Source: Rhodoferax fermentans
GTDB lineage: Bacteria > Pseudomonadota > Gammaproteobacteria > Burkholderiales > Burkholderiaceae_C
Length of the DNA stretch: 64,000 bases
Direction: 5' to 3'
Assembly: GCF_002017865.1 (NCBI RefSeq)
Contig: NZ_MTJN01000002.1
Location: 2,976,001 to 3,040,000, forward strand
Shown here: positions 33,786 to 42,583 of the stretch, one piece after another
Position numbering within the stretch: position 1 is the stretch's first letter
How the letters are laid out: every line of letters starts with the position of its first letter
Position numbers and translations under genes: made by a program
Notes under the pieces: model-generated
The model's database searches: none
What the model was told of the DNA's origin: nothing
What the model saw: the letters and a program-made list of their open reading frames with translations, nothing else

Positions 33786-34334
33786 ATGGCTGCTGTGAAC
33801 TCTACCGTAAAACCCCGCCGGGCCCGTCTTACCCGTGCCAAACTGGCTTCGTATGGCATTGATGCTGGCGCTGTGTCGTTCCGGCATGGCCTGAGCGTGT
33901 GCGAGCGTGGCGTGATCGATGAAGCGGTGAGCATCATTGAACGGTGCATCAAATCCAGCCCGGCGTTTGACACCCCGGACGCGGTTAAAGAATACCTTCA
34001 GCTCCAACTGGGAGCCGAACCGCATGAAATTTTTGGGGTGTTGTTCCTTGACGTGCAAAACCGCTTTATTGCTTTTGACCGCATGTTTCCAGGCACCCTG
34101 ACACAAACCAGCGTTTACCCCCGCGAAGTCGTGTTGGCAGCGCTGGCGCATAAGGCATCCGGCGTGGTGCTGACCCACAATCACCCGAGCGGCAACGTAA
34201 TGCCCAGCCGGGCCGATGAAATGCTGACGCGTACCCTTAAAACCACGCTGGCGCTGATTGATGTGCGTGTGTTGGATCACATAATTGTTGCGCCCGGCGA
34301 AGCCCTGAGCATGGCCGAGCGGGGGATGATGTAA
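33786..34334 (+). CDS. RadC/JAB-domain protein
   Basis: 182 residues from ATG 33786, 9 bp after GAGAGG. A basic N-terminus is followed by a RadC-type JAB fold: DTPDAVKEYLQLQLGAEPHE, FGVLFLDVQNRFIAFDRMFP and the metal motif THNHPSGNVMPSRAD (His-x-His...Asp). The N-terminal HhH domain of full RadC is replaced by an unrelated stretch. Short RadC-like proteins are common on plasmids, phages and islands. Their function, possibly nuclease or deubiquitinase-like, is unsettled. Confidence 0.88.
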   Translation: MAAVNSTVKPRRARLTRAKLASYGIDAGAVSFRHGLSVCERGVIDEAVSIIERCIKSSPAFDTPDAVKEYLQLQLGAEPHEIFGVLFLDVQNRFIAFDRMFPGTLTQTSVYPREVVLAALAHKASGVVLTHNHPSGNVMPSRADEMLTRTLKTTLALIDVRVLDHIIVAPGEALSMAERGMM

Positions 34335-34421
34335 CGCTTGCAAGTTTTGCCCCGCCTACCCTGCGCCTGATCAGCAAGGGGGAAAAGTCGGACACCTTCA
34401 CCGACCTGGCGGCGGCACCCA

Positions 34422-35087
34422 ATGAAGGCTGTACCTGAAGGGGTGGCGATGATCCCGTACTTTGGCGATGATCCAAATCGCCGCTACAACGACGAAGAAA
34501 AAGAATTGAACATCCTTGACAGTGGTTGGGCTAAGTTTGCGCTTGGGTTGCGGATAGGCATACGTTATGGCCACAAGCAAGGGCAAGTCCATCTTCGGTC
34601 GCTGGCTGATATGAAGTCTGCTTTGGATGTTTGGCGTGTCCGTTTTGAGGGTGGCGATACGCTGGCGCTATTGCAGGCGATTCAGGTATGCGCTGAAGAA
34701 AATCTACCCTTACCAAGCTGGCTCGCTGTTGCCTTTTCTGAGGCAATGAATGATTTTTTGAAGCCTGGCGGCAAGCATTCATTGGATCTTGTTTTTTGCA
34801 GTCCAACCCTTCCGACCAATACCCCATCAAAGGCAGCAGCGGCAAAGCAAGACTGGGTGCTTGGGGGCCAACTTTGGCATGATTGTTGGCAATATGCCAT
34901 CGATCATGAGGAAGTATTCAGCCTTGATGCAGTGCTTGATAGTGTTTTGGCGTCAAAAAGCTGGGGGGTGAAAAAGCGGAAAGCCCGAGACTTGGTTACA
35001 AGAGTTGACGAAAGCCAAGCACAACACTTACACAAACGCGAAAAACAACCCCTTGCACGGTTTTTAGAGAAACGGCGCAAAGCGTAG
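34422..35087 (+). CDS. Hypothetical protein of the element (221 aa)
   Basis: No family recognised. Soluble, mixed helical sequence with WAKFALGLRIGIRYGHKQGQ near the N-terminus, a Trp-rich middle (WVLGGQLWHDCWQYAIDH) and a very basic end (LHKREKQPLARFLEKRRKA). The ATG at 34449 is an alternative start. It lies between the RadC-like and AlpA-like genes, all co-directional. Confidence 0.65.
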   Translation: MKAVPEGVAMIPYFGDDPNRRYNDEEKELNILDSGWAKFALGLRIGIRYGHKQGQVHLRSLADMKSALDVWRVRFEGGDTLALLQAIQVCAEENLPLPSWLAVAFSEAMNDFLKPGGKHSLDLVFCSPTLPTNTPSKAAAAKQDWVLGGQLWHDCWQYAIDHEEVFSLDAVLDSVLASKSWGVKKRKARDLVTRVDESQAQHLHKREKQPLARFLEKRRKA

Positions 35088-35137
35088 TCACAGCGGACCG
35101 CCGCGCATGAAATCGGGTTCCCAACGAAAGGAAACCC

Positions 35138-35374
35138 ATGCAAACCCAAGCAAACACCCCCGCACCTTCACCAGAAACACTGCTGCGCCTTCCCGCTGTG
35201 GTGGCACGTGTTGGGCTTCAAAAGTCCGCGATTTACGAGATGATGAATCGCAAACCGCCCGCGTTTCCGCGTGCGTTGAAAATTTCCCGTAGAGCGGTAG
35301 TCTGGCCTGCATCGTCCATTGAAAAATGGATCGGTGAGCGCATCGCTGCGGCGGGGACCGAGGCTCAATCATGA
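35138..35374 (+). CDS. AlpA-family excisionase/regulator-like protein
   Basis: 78 residues with an AlpA/MerR-like winged helix: LLRLPAVVARVGLQKSAIYE, FPRALKISRRAVVWPASSIE and KWIGERIAAA. AlpA proteins are regulators or excisionase-like factors of prophages and P4-type satellites, fitting the P4-type integrase. A strong AAAGGAAA site precedes the ATG. The stop overlaps the next start. Confidence 0.85.
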   Translation: MQTQANTPAPSPETLLRLPAVVARVGLQKSAIYEMMNRKPPAFPRALKISRRAVVWPASSIEKWIGERIAAAGTEAQS

Positions 35375-35721
35375 GCCACGGCCCCGACTACCTCAAGGCC
35401 CAAGCCCTGAAGCTGGAGGCCCGGCAGCTCAAAAATGCCGCACAGCATCTTTACGCTGATTTTGAAGCCGCCGACGACTATTCAACTGAGGTCTACCTCA
35501 AGGTTTTTGATCATCTGGATATTGCGCTGCGTTTCGTGGCTGGCTTTGCCAAGGCCAACCGTTGTATGACAGCCGCGCAAGTCAAAAACTTGGATGAAAT
35601 GCTGGCGTCTTTCCTTGATTTACACAGAGCGGCGGGGCGGTCTGAATCCATAAAAGACAGTCTGGTTTATCGCTTGGCTGACACGCTGGGGATATCAAGC
35701 AGCGAGCCACAGACACCTTGA
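35371..35721 (+). CDS. Hypothetical helical protein (116 aa)
   Basis: Unrecognised, mostly helical protein (YLKAQALKLEARQLKNAAQH) starting inside the AlpA-like stop codon (ATGA), so translationally coupled. No membrane segments or signal peptide. Confidence 0.65.
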   Translation: MSHGPDYLKAQALKLEARQLKNAAQHLYADFEAADDYSTEVYLKVFDHLDIALRFVAGFAKANRCMTAAQVKNLDEMLASFLDLHRAAGRSESIKDSLVYRLADTLGISSSEPQTP

Positions 35722-35731
35722 GGCGGTGACC

Positions 35732-36010
35732 ATGACGACACCACCCACAACCGACACCCGCCCGGCCCAAGCGGCCCGCGTTGCTGATTTTCTGGAGCTG
35801 AACCCCAACAGCACCGCCAAACAGATCGACGCCGCGTGCGATACGGGGTGCATCACAAAGGTGCTCTCTGAAATGCCCCGCCTGGGGTACGGCCTGGGCA
35901 AAGACTGGCAGTGCGTGACTTGCGCCAATGGCCAGAGCACACGGGATGTGCGCACGTACGTGCTCACTCACCGCCCAACAGCCCAGCCCGACCTATTCAC
36001 AAACGCTTGA
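35732..36010 (+). CDS. Hypothetical small protein (92 aa)
   Basis: ATG at 35732 follows AGGCGG by 5 bp. The middle (VADFLELNPNSTAKQIDAAC, then KVLSEMPRLGYGLGKDWQC) has the look of a winged-helix DNA-binding fold. No family assigned. It precedes the tape-measure gene. Confidence 0.6.
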   Translation: MTTPPTTDTRPAQAARVADFLELNPNSTAKQIDAACDTGCITKVLSEMPRLGYGLGKDWQCVTCANGQSTRDVRTYVLTHRPTAQPDLFTNA

Positions 36011-36044
36011 AGCGCCCGTTTCACCTATTTCCAAAGGACTCACC

Positions 36045-38186
36045 ATGGCACTCGCCACCCTATCCATTGATCTTGTTGCCAAGATCGCCAAATTTGAAGA
36101 CGACATGGGCAAGGCCGCCCGCGCTGGCGAGAAAACCGCACAGCGTATCAACGCAGCAATGAGCACCATGCAGGCCACACTTGCCCCCCTGGCGGCCGGT
36201 ATCTCAGTGGCTGGCTTGGTCAACCTGGCTAAGTCCGCTATCGATAGCGTCGACGCCCTGAACGACCTCAAAGACGCCACAGGGGCCAGCATCGAGAACA
36301 TCAGCGCCCTGGAGGATGTGGCCGCCCGCACCGGCACCAGCTGGGACACCGCCAGCGCTGGACTGATCAAGTTCAACAGCATTTTGAACAATGCAAAACC
36401 CGGAAGCGCCGCCGCCAAGTCGTTGGAGCAACTGGGCTTGAGTGTGGAAGACCTCAAGCGCCTTGACCCTGCAGAAGCCATGCGCCAGACCGCCGTGGCG
36501 CTATCTGGATTGAGCGACGAGGTTGCCTGGGGCCGCGTGGTGGAAGATCTATTCGGCAAATCCACCCGCGAGGTGGCAGCGTTTTTGAAAGATCTGGGAG
36601 AGCAAGGCAAACTGGTGGCCACCGTCACTACCCAACAGGCAGAAGAAGCTGAGAAGTTCAATAAACAACTCCTTTCGCTGCAAAAAAACGCGCAAGACGC
36701 GAGCCGATCTTTGGCGACATCTTTGCTTCCGACGTTGATTGAAACTAGCAGGGAAATGGCGGCAGGCTTGAAAGTCAGCGGTGGGTTATTTGATGCCACT
36801 TTGGCAATCGGCACAAGCAATCCATTCGCCACCGCCCACCAAAATTTGATTGACTACAAGCAGGATCTGGCAGACCTGCAAGAACAGCGTAAAAACATGA
36901 CCGCCGTCGAGGCGGCGGTGCTTGGCAAGGCAACTGATTTGGCCATTGAACAGGCCCGCAAGCGGGTGGCCTACTACAAAGAACTTGACGACATGACCGC
37001 GCCCTATGTTGGCAACGCCGGACGGGGAAAGGTTAACCCAGACCTGCGTTTGACCAGCAATGCAGAGTTTGAGAAGTACCTTGAAAACCTGCAAAAGCAG
37101 ATCGAAAAAACTCAAGAGCTGACGGCTGTGCAGCAGATCGGCATGGACATCAACGCGGGCCGCCTGGGGGCGCTGACCACCCAACAGCAGCAAAGCCTGA
37201 TTGATGCGGCGATGCGGCTGGACAAGTTGAAAAAGGCCAACGAAAAGCCGCTGGAGGCCCCACAGTCTGATTTCAGTAAGTACCTCGAAAACTTGCAAAA
37301 GGCACTTGAAAAAAACCAAGAGTTGACCACCGTTCAACAGCTGGGCTACGACATCAACGCCGGGCGCCTGGGCAAGATGTCCACCGCCCAGCAAAACGAG
37401 CTGGTCAGCCTGGCGCAAAAGGTCGATATCACCAAGGCCCAGACAGAGGCCGAAAAAGAGCTGTCCAAAGCCTTGGCAGAGCGTCTGATGGCTGAGCAAG
37501 ACACACTCAAGCAGCTTGACGATGAATTCGCCGCCATCATCAGCCAACTGACCGCCAACACCCCCACGGTCAAATTCAAGCAGCAACAAGATGACTTGGC
37601 CGCCCTGCAAGAAGCCTACGCACAGGGCCAGATCAGCGAACAGGTCTACGCTGAGGCGGTGGCAGAACGCTTTGACCTGAACAATGAAAAGATCAAAGAA
37701 ACCAAGTCACTGGCGGAAGAGCTGGGCCTGACCTTCACCAGTGCCGCAGAAGATGCCATCGTGAATTGGAAAGGGTTAAGCGACGTCCTGGCGGGCCTTG
37801 AACAAGACATCTTGAGAATTGTCACCCGCAAAGTTATCACCGAGCCGCTCGGTAACTACATCAGCAGCAGCCTGGGCAGCTTGGGTAAGGCCGTTGGTTT
37901 GTCCAGCTTGTTCAGTTTTGACGGCGGCGGTTACACCGGGTCGGGCTCGCGCTCTGGCGGGCTGGATGGCAAGGGCGGGTTTTTGGCTGTGATGCATCCG
38001 CAAGAAACCGTCACTGACCACACCAAAGGCCAAAGCGCTGGCGGCGGCACCAGTGTTGTCAACAACTACAACTACAACTTCACCGTTGGTGATGTCGCCA
38101 GCGTCACCACAGTCAAGCAGGCCATTGCGGCCTCAGAGCGCCGGATAGCGGCCACCTACAACCGATCCAACACATACGGTGGCTAA
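36045..38186 (+). CDS. Phage tail length tape-measure-like protein, solitary
   Basis: 713 residues starting at ATG 36045 after AAAGGA. A coiled-coil N-terminal region, a hydrophobic patch (APLAAGISVAGLVNLAKSAI) and the lambda-type tape-measure C-terminus (SSLFSFDGGGYTGSGSRSGG; GFLAVMHPQETVTDH) define the family. In phages it sets tail length and helps DNA entry. Two imperfect ~57-residue repeats sit at about 342-398 and 408-465 (KYLENLQK...QELT-VQQ-G-DINAGRLG). No other tail or capsid gene occurs in the element, so its role here is open: a helper-tail modifier, a relic, or something else. Confidence 0.85.
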   Translation: MALATLSIDLVAKIAKFEDDMGKAARAGEKTAQRINAAMSTMQATLAPLAAGISVAGLVNLAKSAIDSVDALNDLKDATGASIENISALEDVAARTGTSWDTASAGLIKFNSILNNAKPGSAAAKSLEQLGLSVEDLKRLDPAEAMRQTAVALSGLSDEVAWGRVVEDLFGKSTREVAAFLKDLGEQGKLVATVTTQQAEEAEKFNKQLLSLQKNAQDASRSLATSLLPTLIETSREMAAGLKVSGGLFDATLAIGTSNPFATAHQNLIDYKQDLADLQEQRKNMTAVEAAVLGKATDLAIEQARKRVAYYKELDDMTAPYVGNAGRGKVNPDLRLTSNAEFEKYLENLQKQIEKTQELTAVQQIGMDINAGRLGALTTQQQQSLIDAAMRLDKLKKANEKPLEAPQSDFSKYLENLQKALEKNQELTTVQQLGYDINAGRLGKMSTAQQNELVSLAQKVDITKAQTEAEKELSKALAERLMAEQDTLKQLDDEFAAIISQLTANTPTVKFKQQQDDLAALQEAYAQGQISEQVYAEAVAERFDLNNEKIKETKSLAEELGLTFTSAAEDAIVNWKGLSDVLAGLEQDILRIVTRKVITEPLGNYISSSLGSLGKAVGLSSLFSFDGGGYTGSGSRSGGLDGKGGFLAVMHPQETVTDHTKGQSAGGGTSVVNNYNYNFTVGDVASVTTVKQAIAASERRIAATYNRSNTYGG

Positions 38187-38188
38187 CC

Positions 38189-38494
38189 ATGTCGACCAAT
38201 TCAGACCAAAGCGGGGCGCAATCTATGAGTGCGCCCGCGTCGAACCACGCCCCGCTGTGTGTTGGCACCCTGCTATTTCTGGCGGGTGAGTTGTACGCAG
38301 TCCCTTGCAAGCTTTCCGAGCTCGACCAGGGGCGCATTCGGTGGGCGATAGCCTCACTGTTGAAGGCCGCCTATGCTGGCGGCTTCACGCAAGGCGACAT
38401 TCTGGCCACGCTGCTGGCCCGCAAAGACACATCAAACCGTGTCATTGACCTGGCCACACAAGCCTTTCAAGCGGCTGATAGGTCTTTGAAGTGA
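38189..38494 (+). CDS. Hypothetical small protein (101 aa)
   Basis: Follows the tape-measure gene by 2 bp. Sequence shows a hydrophobic start (PLCVGTLLFLAGELYAVPCK) and a helical end. Not recognised. Tight spacing suggests co-translation with its neighbour. Confidence 0.6.
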   Translation: MSTNSDQSGAQSMSAPASNHAPLCVGTLLFLAGELYAVPCKLSELDQGRIRWAIASLLKAAYAGGFTQGDILATLLARKDTSNRVIDLATQAFQAADRSLK

Positions 38495-38518
38495 CCCGCC
38501 CCACCAGTTCACAACCCC

Positions 38519-41443
38519 ATGAAAACAACAATAACCCCCGACCTGATCCGGGCCGCCCTGCAACACATCCCCGCGAACCTGCCCCGCGACGAATGGGCAC
38601 GCGTGGGCATGGCCATCAAAAGCGAATTCCCAGATGAAACAGGCCGCGACCTGTTCACCGACTGGAGCGCTACAGCTGACGGCTTCGACCTCAAGGCCGC
38701 CCGGTCCACTTGGCAGAGCATCAAAGCAGGCGGCGGTGTGGCCATTGGCACACTGTTGCACCTGGCCAAGTCAAATGGCTTCACCCTGCCCAAGCCTGAC
38801 CAGGCGCCAGCCCAGCCCGACCCCGCCACGGTGGCACGCCTGGCCAGCGAGCGAGTTGCCAGACAACAAGCCGACCAGGCACAGCAGCAGGCCGCCCACG
38901 AACACGCCGCCAGTGAAGCCGCGTTACTGTGGGAACAGGCCAGCGAGACAGGCGAAAGCGCCTACCTGACTCGCAAGGGCGTGAAGCCCTACGGCGTGCG
39001 CTTTGCGCCCGATGGCTGGCTGCTGGTGCCCTTGCGTGACAGCGCTGGCAAGTTGTGGAACCTGCAACGCATTGCACCCACCCGCCCGGCGGGCGGTGGC
39101 ACTGACAAACTGTTTTTGAAGGGTGGCCGCAAGGCTGGACTGTTTCACTGGTGCGGTGATCCGACCGGGGCCGCTGCGCTGCTGATTTGCGAGGGTGTCG
39201 CTACTGGGTTAAGTATTTTTGAATGCACAGGCCGCCCCTGCGTTGTGGCTTTTGACGCGGGCAATTTGCTGCACGTGGCCAAATCCGTGCACCAGGCACA
39301 CCCGGCGGCGCTGATCGTGATCTGTGGTGATGATGATGCAGCCACCCACGCCCGCACCGGGCGTAACCCGGGCCGCGAGAAAGCGACAGCGGCGGCCCGT
39401 GCGGTGGCTGGCCTGGCGGTGTTTCCAGAGCCGCTGCCTGATGGTGGCAGCGACTTCAACGACTTACACCAGGCCGCCGGATATGACGCGGTGGCCACCA
39501 TCGTGAACCAGGCGATTGACTTCTACGAGCCGCCCCAGCCACCAGCCAAAATGCCCGCACAGTCAACGACCGCGCCCAAGCCTGCCAACGGTGCCCAGCG
39601 CAGCCAAGACAAGCCCAGCGGGGCGAATGCTGGCCCCGGTGCCACCCCTGGCGATGCTGACCGGGTTTATGACCCCTTCGTCATTGATGAAACGGGCGTG
39701 TGGTTCTGTGGTGCTGACCAGGACGGCAAACGCAAGCCGCCCGAATGGATCTGCAGCCCGTTGACGGTAGAGGCTTTCACTCGCGACCAGGACGGCGGCG
39801 GGTGGGGTTATTACCTGGCCTTCAATGACCCTCTGGGTGTGCAAAAGCACTGGGCCATGCCCGCCCGCATGTTGTCGGCAGACGGTGGCGAGTACCGCGC
39901 CACGCTGTTGAACATGGGTTTGCGCATTGGCACTACACCCCGCGCCCGTAACCTGTTGACCCAGTACCTGCAGAGCCGCCAGCCTGAAGAATTCGCCAGC
40001 TGTACCGACCGCATCGGCTGGCACGGTGCCGCCTTTGTGCTGCCCCGTGAAACAGTCACCAGTGGCACGGATGCCGAGCGCATTGTTTTCCAGTCAGACG
40101 CCCCGATTGAAAACACCTTCAAAGCCAAGGGCCCGCCCGAGCAATGGCGCGACAAGGTGGGGGCGCTGTGCGCTGGCAATTCCCGGCTGGTGTTTGCCGT
40201 AGCCTGCGCTTTTGCTGGGCCGCTGTTGCGCCCGGCGGGTATGGAGTCGGGCGGGTTCCACTACCGGGGCGACAGCTCCAGCGGAAAAACCACCGCCTTG
40301 AAGCTGGCCGCCAGCGTGTACGGCGGTGCCAACTACCTGCAACGCTGGCGAGCCACTGACAACGCCCTGGAGGCCATAGCCGCCCAACACTGTGACGGCC
40401 TGCTGATCCTGGATGAACTGGCACAGATCGACCCCAAGACGGCGGGCGAATGCGCCTACATGCTGGCCAACGAATCGGGCAAGGCCCGTGCTACCCGCAC
40501 CGGCACACCCCGCGCCCGCCAGGCCTGGCGGTTGTTGTTCCTGTCCGCTGGTGAGTTGGGCCTGGCCGACCACATGGCAGAGGGCCAAAAGCGAACCCGC
40601 GTGGGGCAGGAAGTGCGCATGGTCGACATTGCCGCCGATGCAGGCGCTGGCCTGGGTGCGTTCGAGCAACTGCACAGCATGGCAGGCGGCGCCGCCTTTG
40701 CCAAACACATCACCGGGCAGGCCCAAAGCGTTTACGGCGCCCCGGGCCGTGCCTGGCTGCAATGGCTGGTGGACCATGCCGACACCCTCAAGGCCAGCAT
40801 TCGCACCGCATCCAACACCCTGGCGGCGGCCATGATGCCAGCCAACGCCAGCGGGCAAGTGGAACGCGTGGGGGCACGCTTTGCGCTGGTGGGGGCAGCC
40901 GGTGAGCTGGCCACGGCGGCGGGGCTGACTGGCTGGCCAGCCGGTGAGAGCGAACGGGCCGCCCGTGCCTGCTTTGAATCCTGGCTATTGGGCCGGGGTG
41001 GCAGTGGTAACGGTGAGATCGTGGCCATGTTGCGACAGGTGCGCCGCTTTCTGGAAACGCACGGTGAGGGCCGCTTTGCCATGTGGCACCGGGGCAGCGA
41101 TGACCACGCCCCCAAGACCCTGCAGCGTGCCGGTGTGCGGCGCATGTTGGACGCCGATGGCAACCCCATCAAGACCGACAGCGACCATCAGCGAGAGTAC
41201 GGCGAACGGATGCCACCTGCCCTGGGTGAAGGCGTGTCGTTTGAATACTTCATCCTTGCTGAAAGCTTCAGGGGTGAGGTGTGCCAAGGCTTCGACTACA
41301 AGGCCGTTTCCCGCGTGCTGCTGGATAACGGCTGCCTGGCACCCGACAAGGGCCGGGCGTTTGACTGCAAGGCCCGCCTTCCTGGGCTGGGCAATTCCTG
41401 GTGCTACCGGGTGACACCCGCAATCTTTGAGCTTGATCTGTGA
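38519..41443 (+). CDS. DUF927 helicase/primase-like replication protein
   Basis: 974 residues in three parts. Residues ~5-90 are a PriCT-2-type domain (LPRDEWARVGMAIKSEFPDE). Residues ~215-325 hold a TOPRIM fold (LLICEGVATGLSIFE; VICGDDDAATHARTG). From ~390 comes the DUF927 ATPase, with Walker A GDSSSGKTT at ~584-592 and a Walker B-like LLILDELAQID at ~630. Such proteins replicate phages, satellites and integrative elements. It is the last gene before the right-hand repeats and probably works with the candidate origin at 33.2 kb. Confidence 0.88.
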   Translation: MKTTITPDLIRAALQHIPANLPRDEWARVGMAIKSEFPDETGRDLFTDWSATADGFDLKAARSTWQSIKAGGGVAIGTLLHLAKSNGFTLPKPDQAPAQPDPATVARLASERVARQQADQAQQQAAHEHAASEAALLWEQASETGESAYLTRKGVKPYGVRFAPDGWLLVPLRDSAGKLWNLQRIAPTRPAGGGTDKLFLKGGRKAGLFHWCGDPTGAAALLICEGVATGLSIFECTGRPCVVAFDAGNLLHVAKSVHQAHPAALIVICGDDDAATHARTGRNPGREKATAAARAVAGLAVFPEPLPDGGSDFNDLHQAAGYDAVATIVNQAIDFYEPPQPPAKMPAQSTTAPKPANGAQRSQDKPSGANAGPGATPGDADRVYDPFVIDETGVWFCGADQDGKRKPPEWICSPLTVEAFTRDQDGGGWGYYLAFNDPLGVQKHWAMPARMLSADGGEYRATLLNMGLRIGTTPRARNLLTQYLQSRQPEEFASCTDRIGWHGAAFVLPRETVTSGTDAERIVFQSDAPIENTFKAKGPPEQWRDKVGALCAGNSRLVFAVACAFAGPLLRPAGMESGGFHYRGDSSSGKTTALKLAASVYGGANYLQRWRATDNALEAIAAQHCDGLLILDELAQIDPKTAGECAYMLANESGKARATRTGTPRARQAWRLLFLSAGELGLADHMAEGQKRTRVGQEVRMVDIAADAGAGLGAFEQLHSMAGGAAFAKHITGQAQSVYGAPGRAWLQWLVDHADTLKASIRTASNTLAAAMMPANASGQVERVGARFALVGAAGELATAAGLTGWPAGESERAARACFESWLLGRGGSGNGEIVAMLRQVRRFLETHGEGRFAMWHRGSDDHAPKTLQRAGVRRMLDADGNPIKTDSDHQREYGERMPPALGEGVSFEYFILAESFRGEVCQGFDYKAVSRVLLDNGCLAPDKGRAFDCKARLPGLGNSWCYRVTPAIFELDL

Positions 41444-41589
41444 GCCGCAACAGCCCCGCGTGAGCGGGTGCCGGGCCGCCCAAAGGGGGCGGGCGGGTGA
41501 GCTTCCTCCGCGCTACAAAAGCCGCTGCGATGTAGGCACCAGGCACCAAACCAACAAGCCACCGGACGTTAACGGACGTTCACAGCCTC

Positions 41590-41713
41590 GACTGCCCCCA
41601 GTGCCCCCACTCAAAAACGATCTGCCCCCACTTGGTTCGGGGGCAGATTTATTCAATGGTGACAACGACTTACAAGTGTTCTTGTTGTTTGCCCCCAGTG
41701 CCCCCACTTTTTT
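41590..41713 (-). repeat. G-rich GTGGGGGCA repeats, right side (inverted)
   Basis: TGCCCCCAGTGCCCCCAC occurs at about 41593-41611 and again at 41690-41707, with a CTGCCCCCACTT copy between. In reverse complement these match the left motif at 31977-32006 over about 23 bp (AAAAGTGGGG-CA-TGGGGGCAAAC). Confidence 0.7.
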
Positions 41714-41779
41714 AGGTCGACACCCCGAAGAAAGACCAGCCCAAAGCCTGGCCAAATCAGCTTGGCGGGTGGGGGTGGG

Positions 41780-42000
41780 TGGCCGCTTGCGGCATCACCT
41801 CGACATGTTGCGCACCGCTTGGTGTGAGCTGGTGGCCAGCACCGCGACCACCTGGCACCGTGACACCGATGCGCCCAGCGCTGGCGCACCAACTGCCACA
41901 GACTGACCGCCCGGCCCGACGCGGCACACGCCTGCACGGTGGCGCCAGCCTGCCACGGTGCGCAGCGCCTGGGCTGATCTGGGCCGCGTGTGGGTGGCCG
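41780..42000 (+). repeat. Degenerate GC-rich repeats matching those at 32.6-33.2 kb
   Basis: Shared blocks include ACCTCGACATGTTGCGCACC-like, GTGAGCTGGTGGCCAGC, GACTGACCGCCCGGC, ACGCCTGCACGGTGGC and GCGCAGCGCCTGG. No gene is supported. The repeats bracket the gene block of the element. Confidence 0.65.
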
Positions 42001-42006
42001 GGGGGT

Positions 42007-42178
42007 GGTCAAAAGTCTGGGCGACATAGGCCCTAGACCGATCGGTTACTTTTGTGCGCAACGCCGCGTAATGGGCAGGGGGAGGGGTTCGCCCTGCTGC
42101 CTTGGTGGCTGGTGATCCAGTCCAAGGGGTGGGGCGGGTCAAAAGTCCAGCGATTGCCCGCCGGAAACCGACCGGTTA
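42007..42178 (+). repeat. Pair of 42-bp repeats with conserved ends
   Basis: GGTCAAAAGTC starts at 42007 and 42137; 31 bp from each start comes CCGATCGGTTA (42038) or CCGACCGGTTA (42168). Ends are conserved and the 20-bp middles differ, which looks like two binding sites 130 bp apart. Confidence 0.7.
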
Positions 42179-42280
42179 GGATGATTTTTATGGAAACACG
42201 AAACTACCCCCTGGGGGTTTGATGCTGGTCAGTCTGATGAAGCATGGCCAGCGTCAAAACCGGGGTAGCAAATACAAAGC

Positions 42281-42301
42281 GGGGGAACAGGTGGGGGAAC
42301 A
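42281..42301 (+). repeat. Direct repeat GGGGGAACA x2 near the right end of the element
   Basis: GGGGGAACA occurs at 42281-42289 and 42293-42301, 12 bp apart. Short repeats of this kind can be integrase or excisionase arm sites. This marks a candidate right boundary, but no duplicated att core or tRNA end was found here. Confidence 0.4.
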
Positions 42302-42406
42302 AAACGAAAATCAAAAATGATAGCGCAAGCATTCATGCGGGTTTCAAGGCATCTTTCAATTGACCCCAGCCCATATAAGGCTCCACATAGGACCACAAAC
42401 GACGAA

Positions 42407-42440
42407 AAACCTCTAAGCAATCAACGGCTTAGGGGTTTTT
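42407..42440. terminator. Rho-independent terminator, possibly bidirectional
   Basis: AAACCTCTAAGC (stem), loop aatcaac, GGCTTAGGGGTTTTTTT. One G-U or mismatch pair in the stem and T-runs on both sides. It separates the element from the SOUL gene on the opposite strand. Confidence 0.75.
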
Positions 42441-42583
42441 TTATTGTGCATGCGGGACAACATGAGCTGACTTTGCTGTCCAAACCCGACATCTGGTGAT
42501 GGCGTGCGGCTGCGCCAGGGTGCTTCATTCACCATCGGCATATTTGAGACAAGTTTGTTTATCAGCTCTTCGTGTCAACACGC

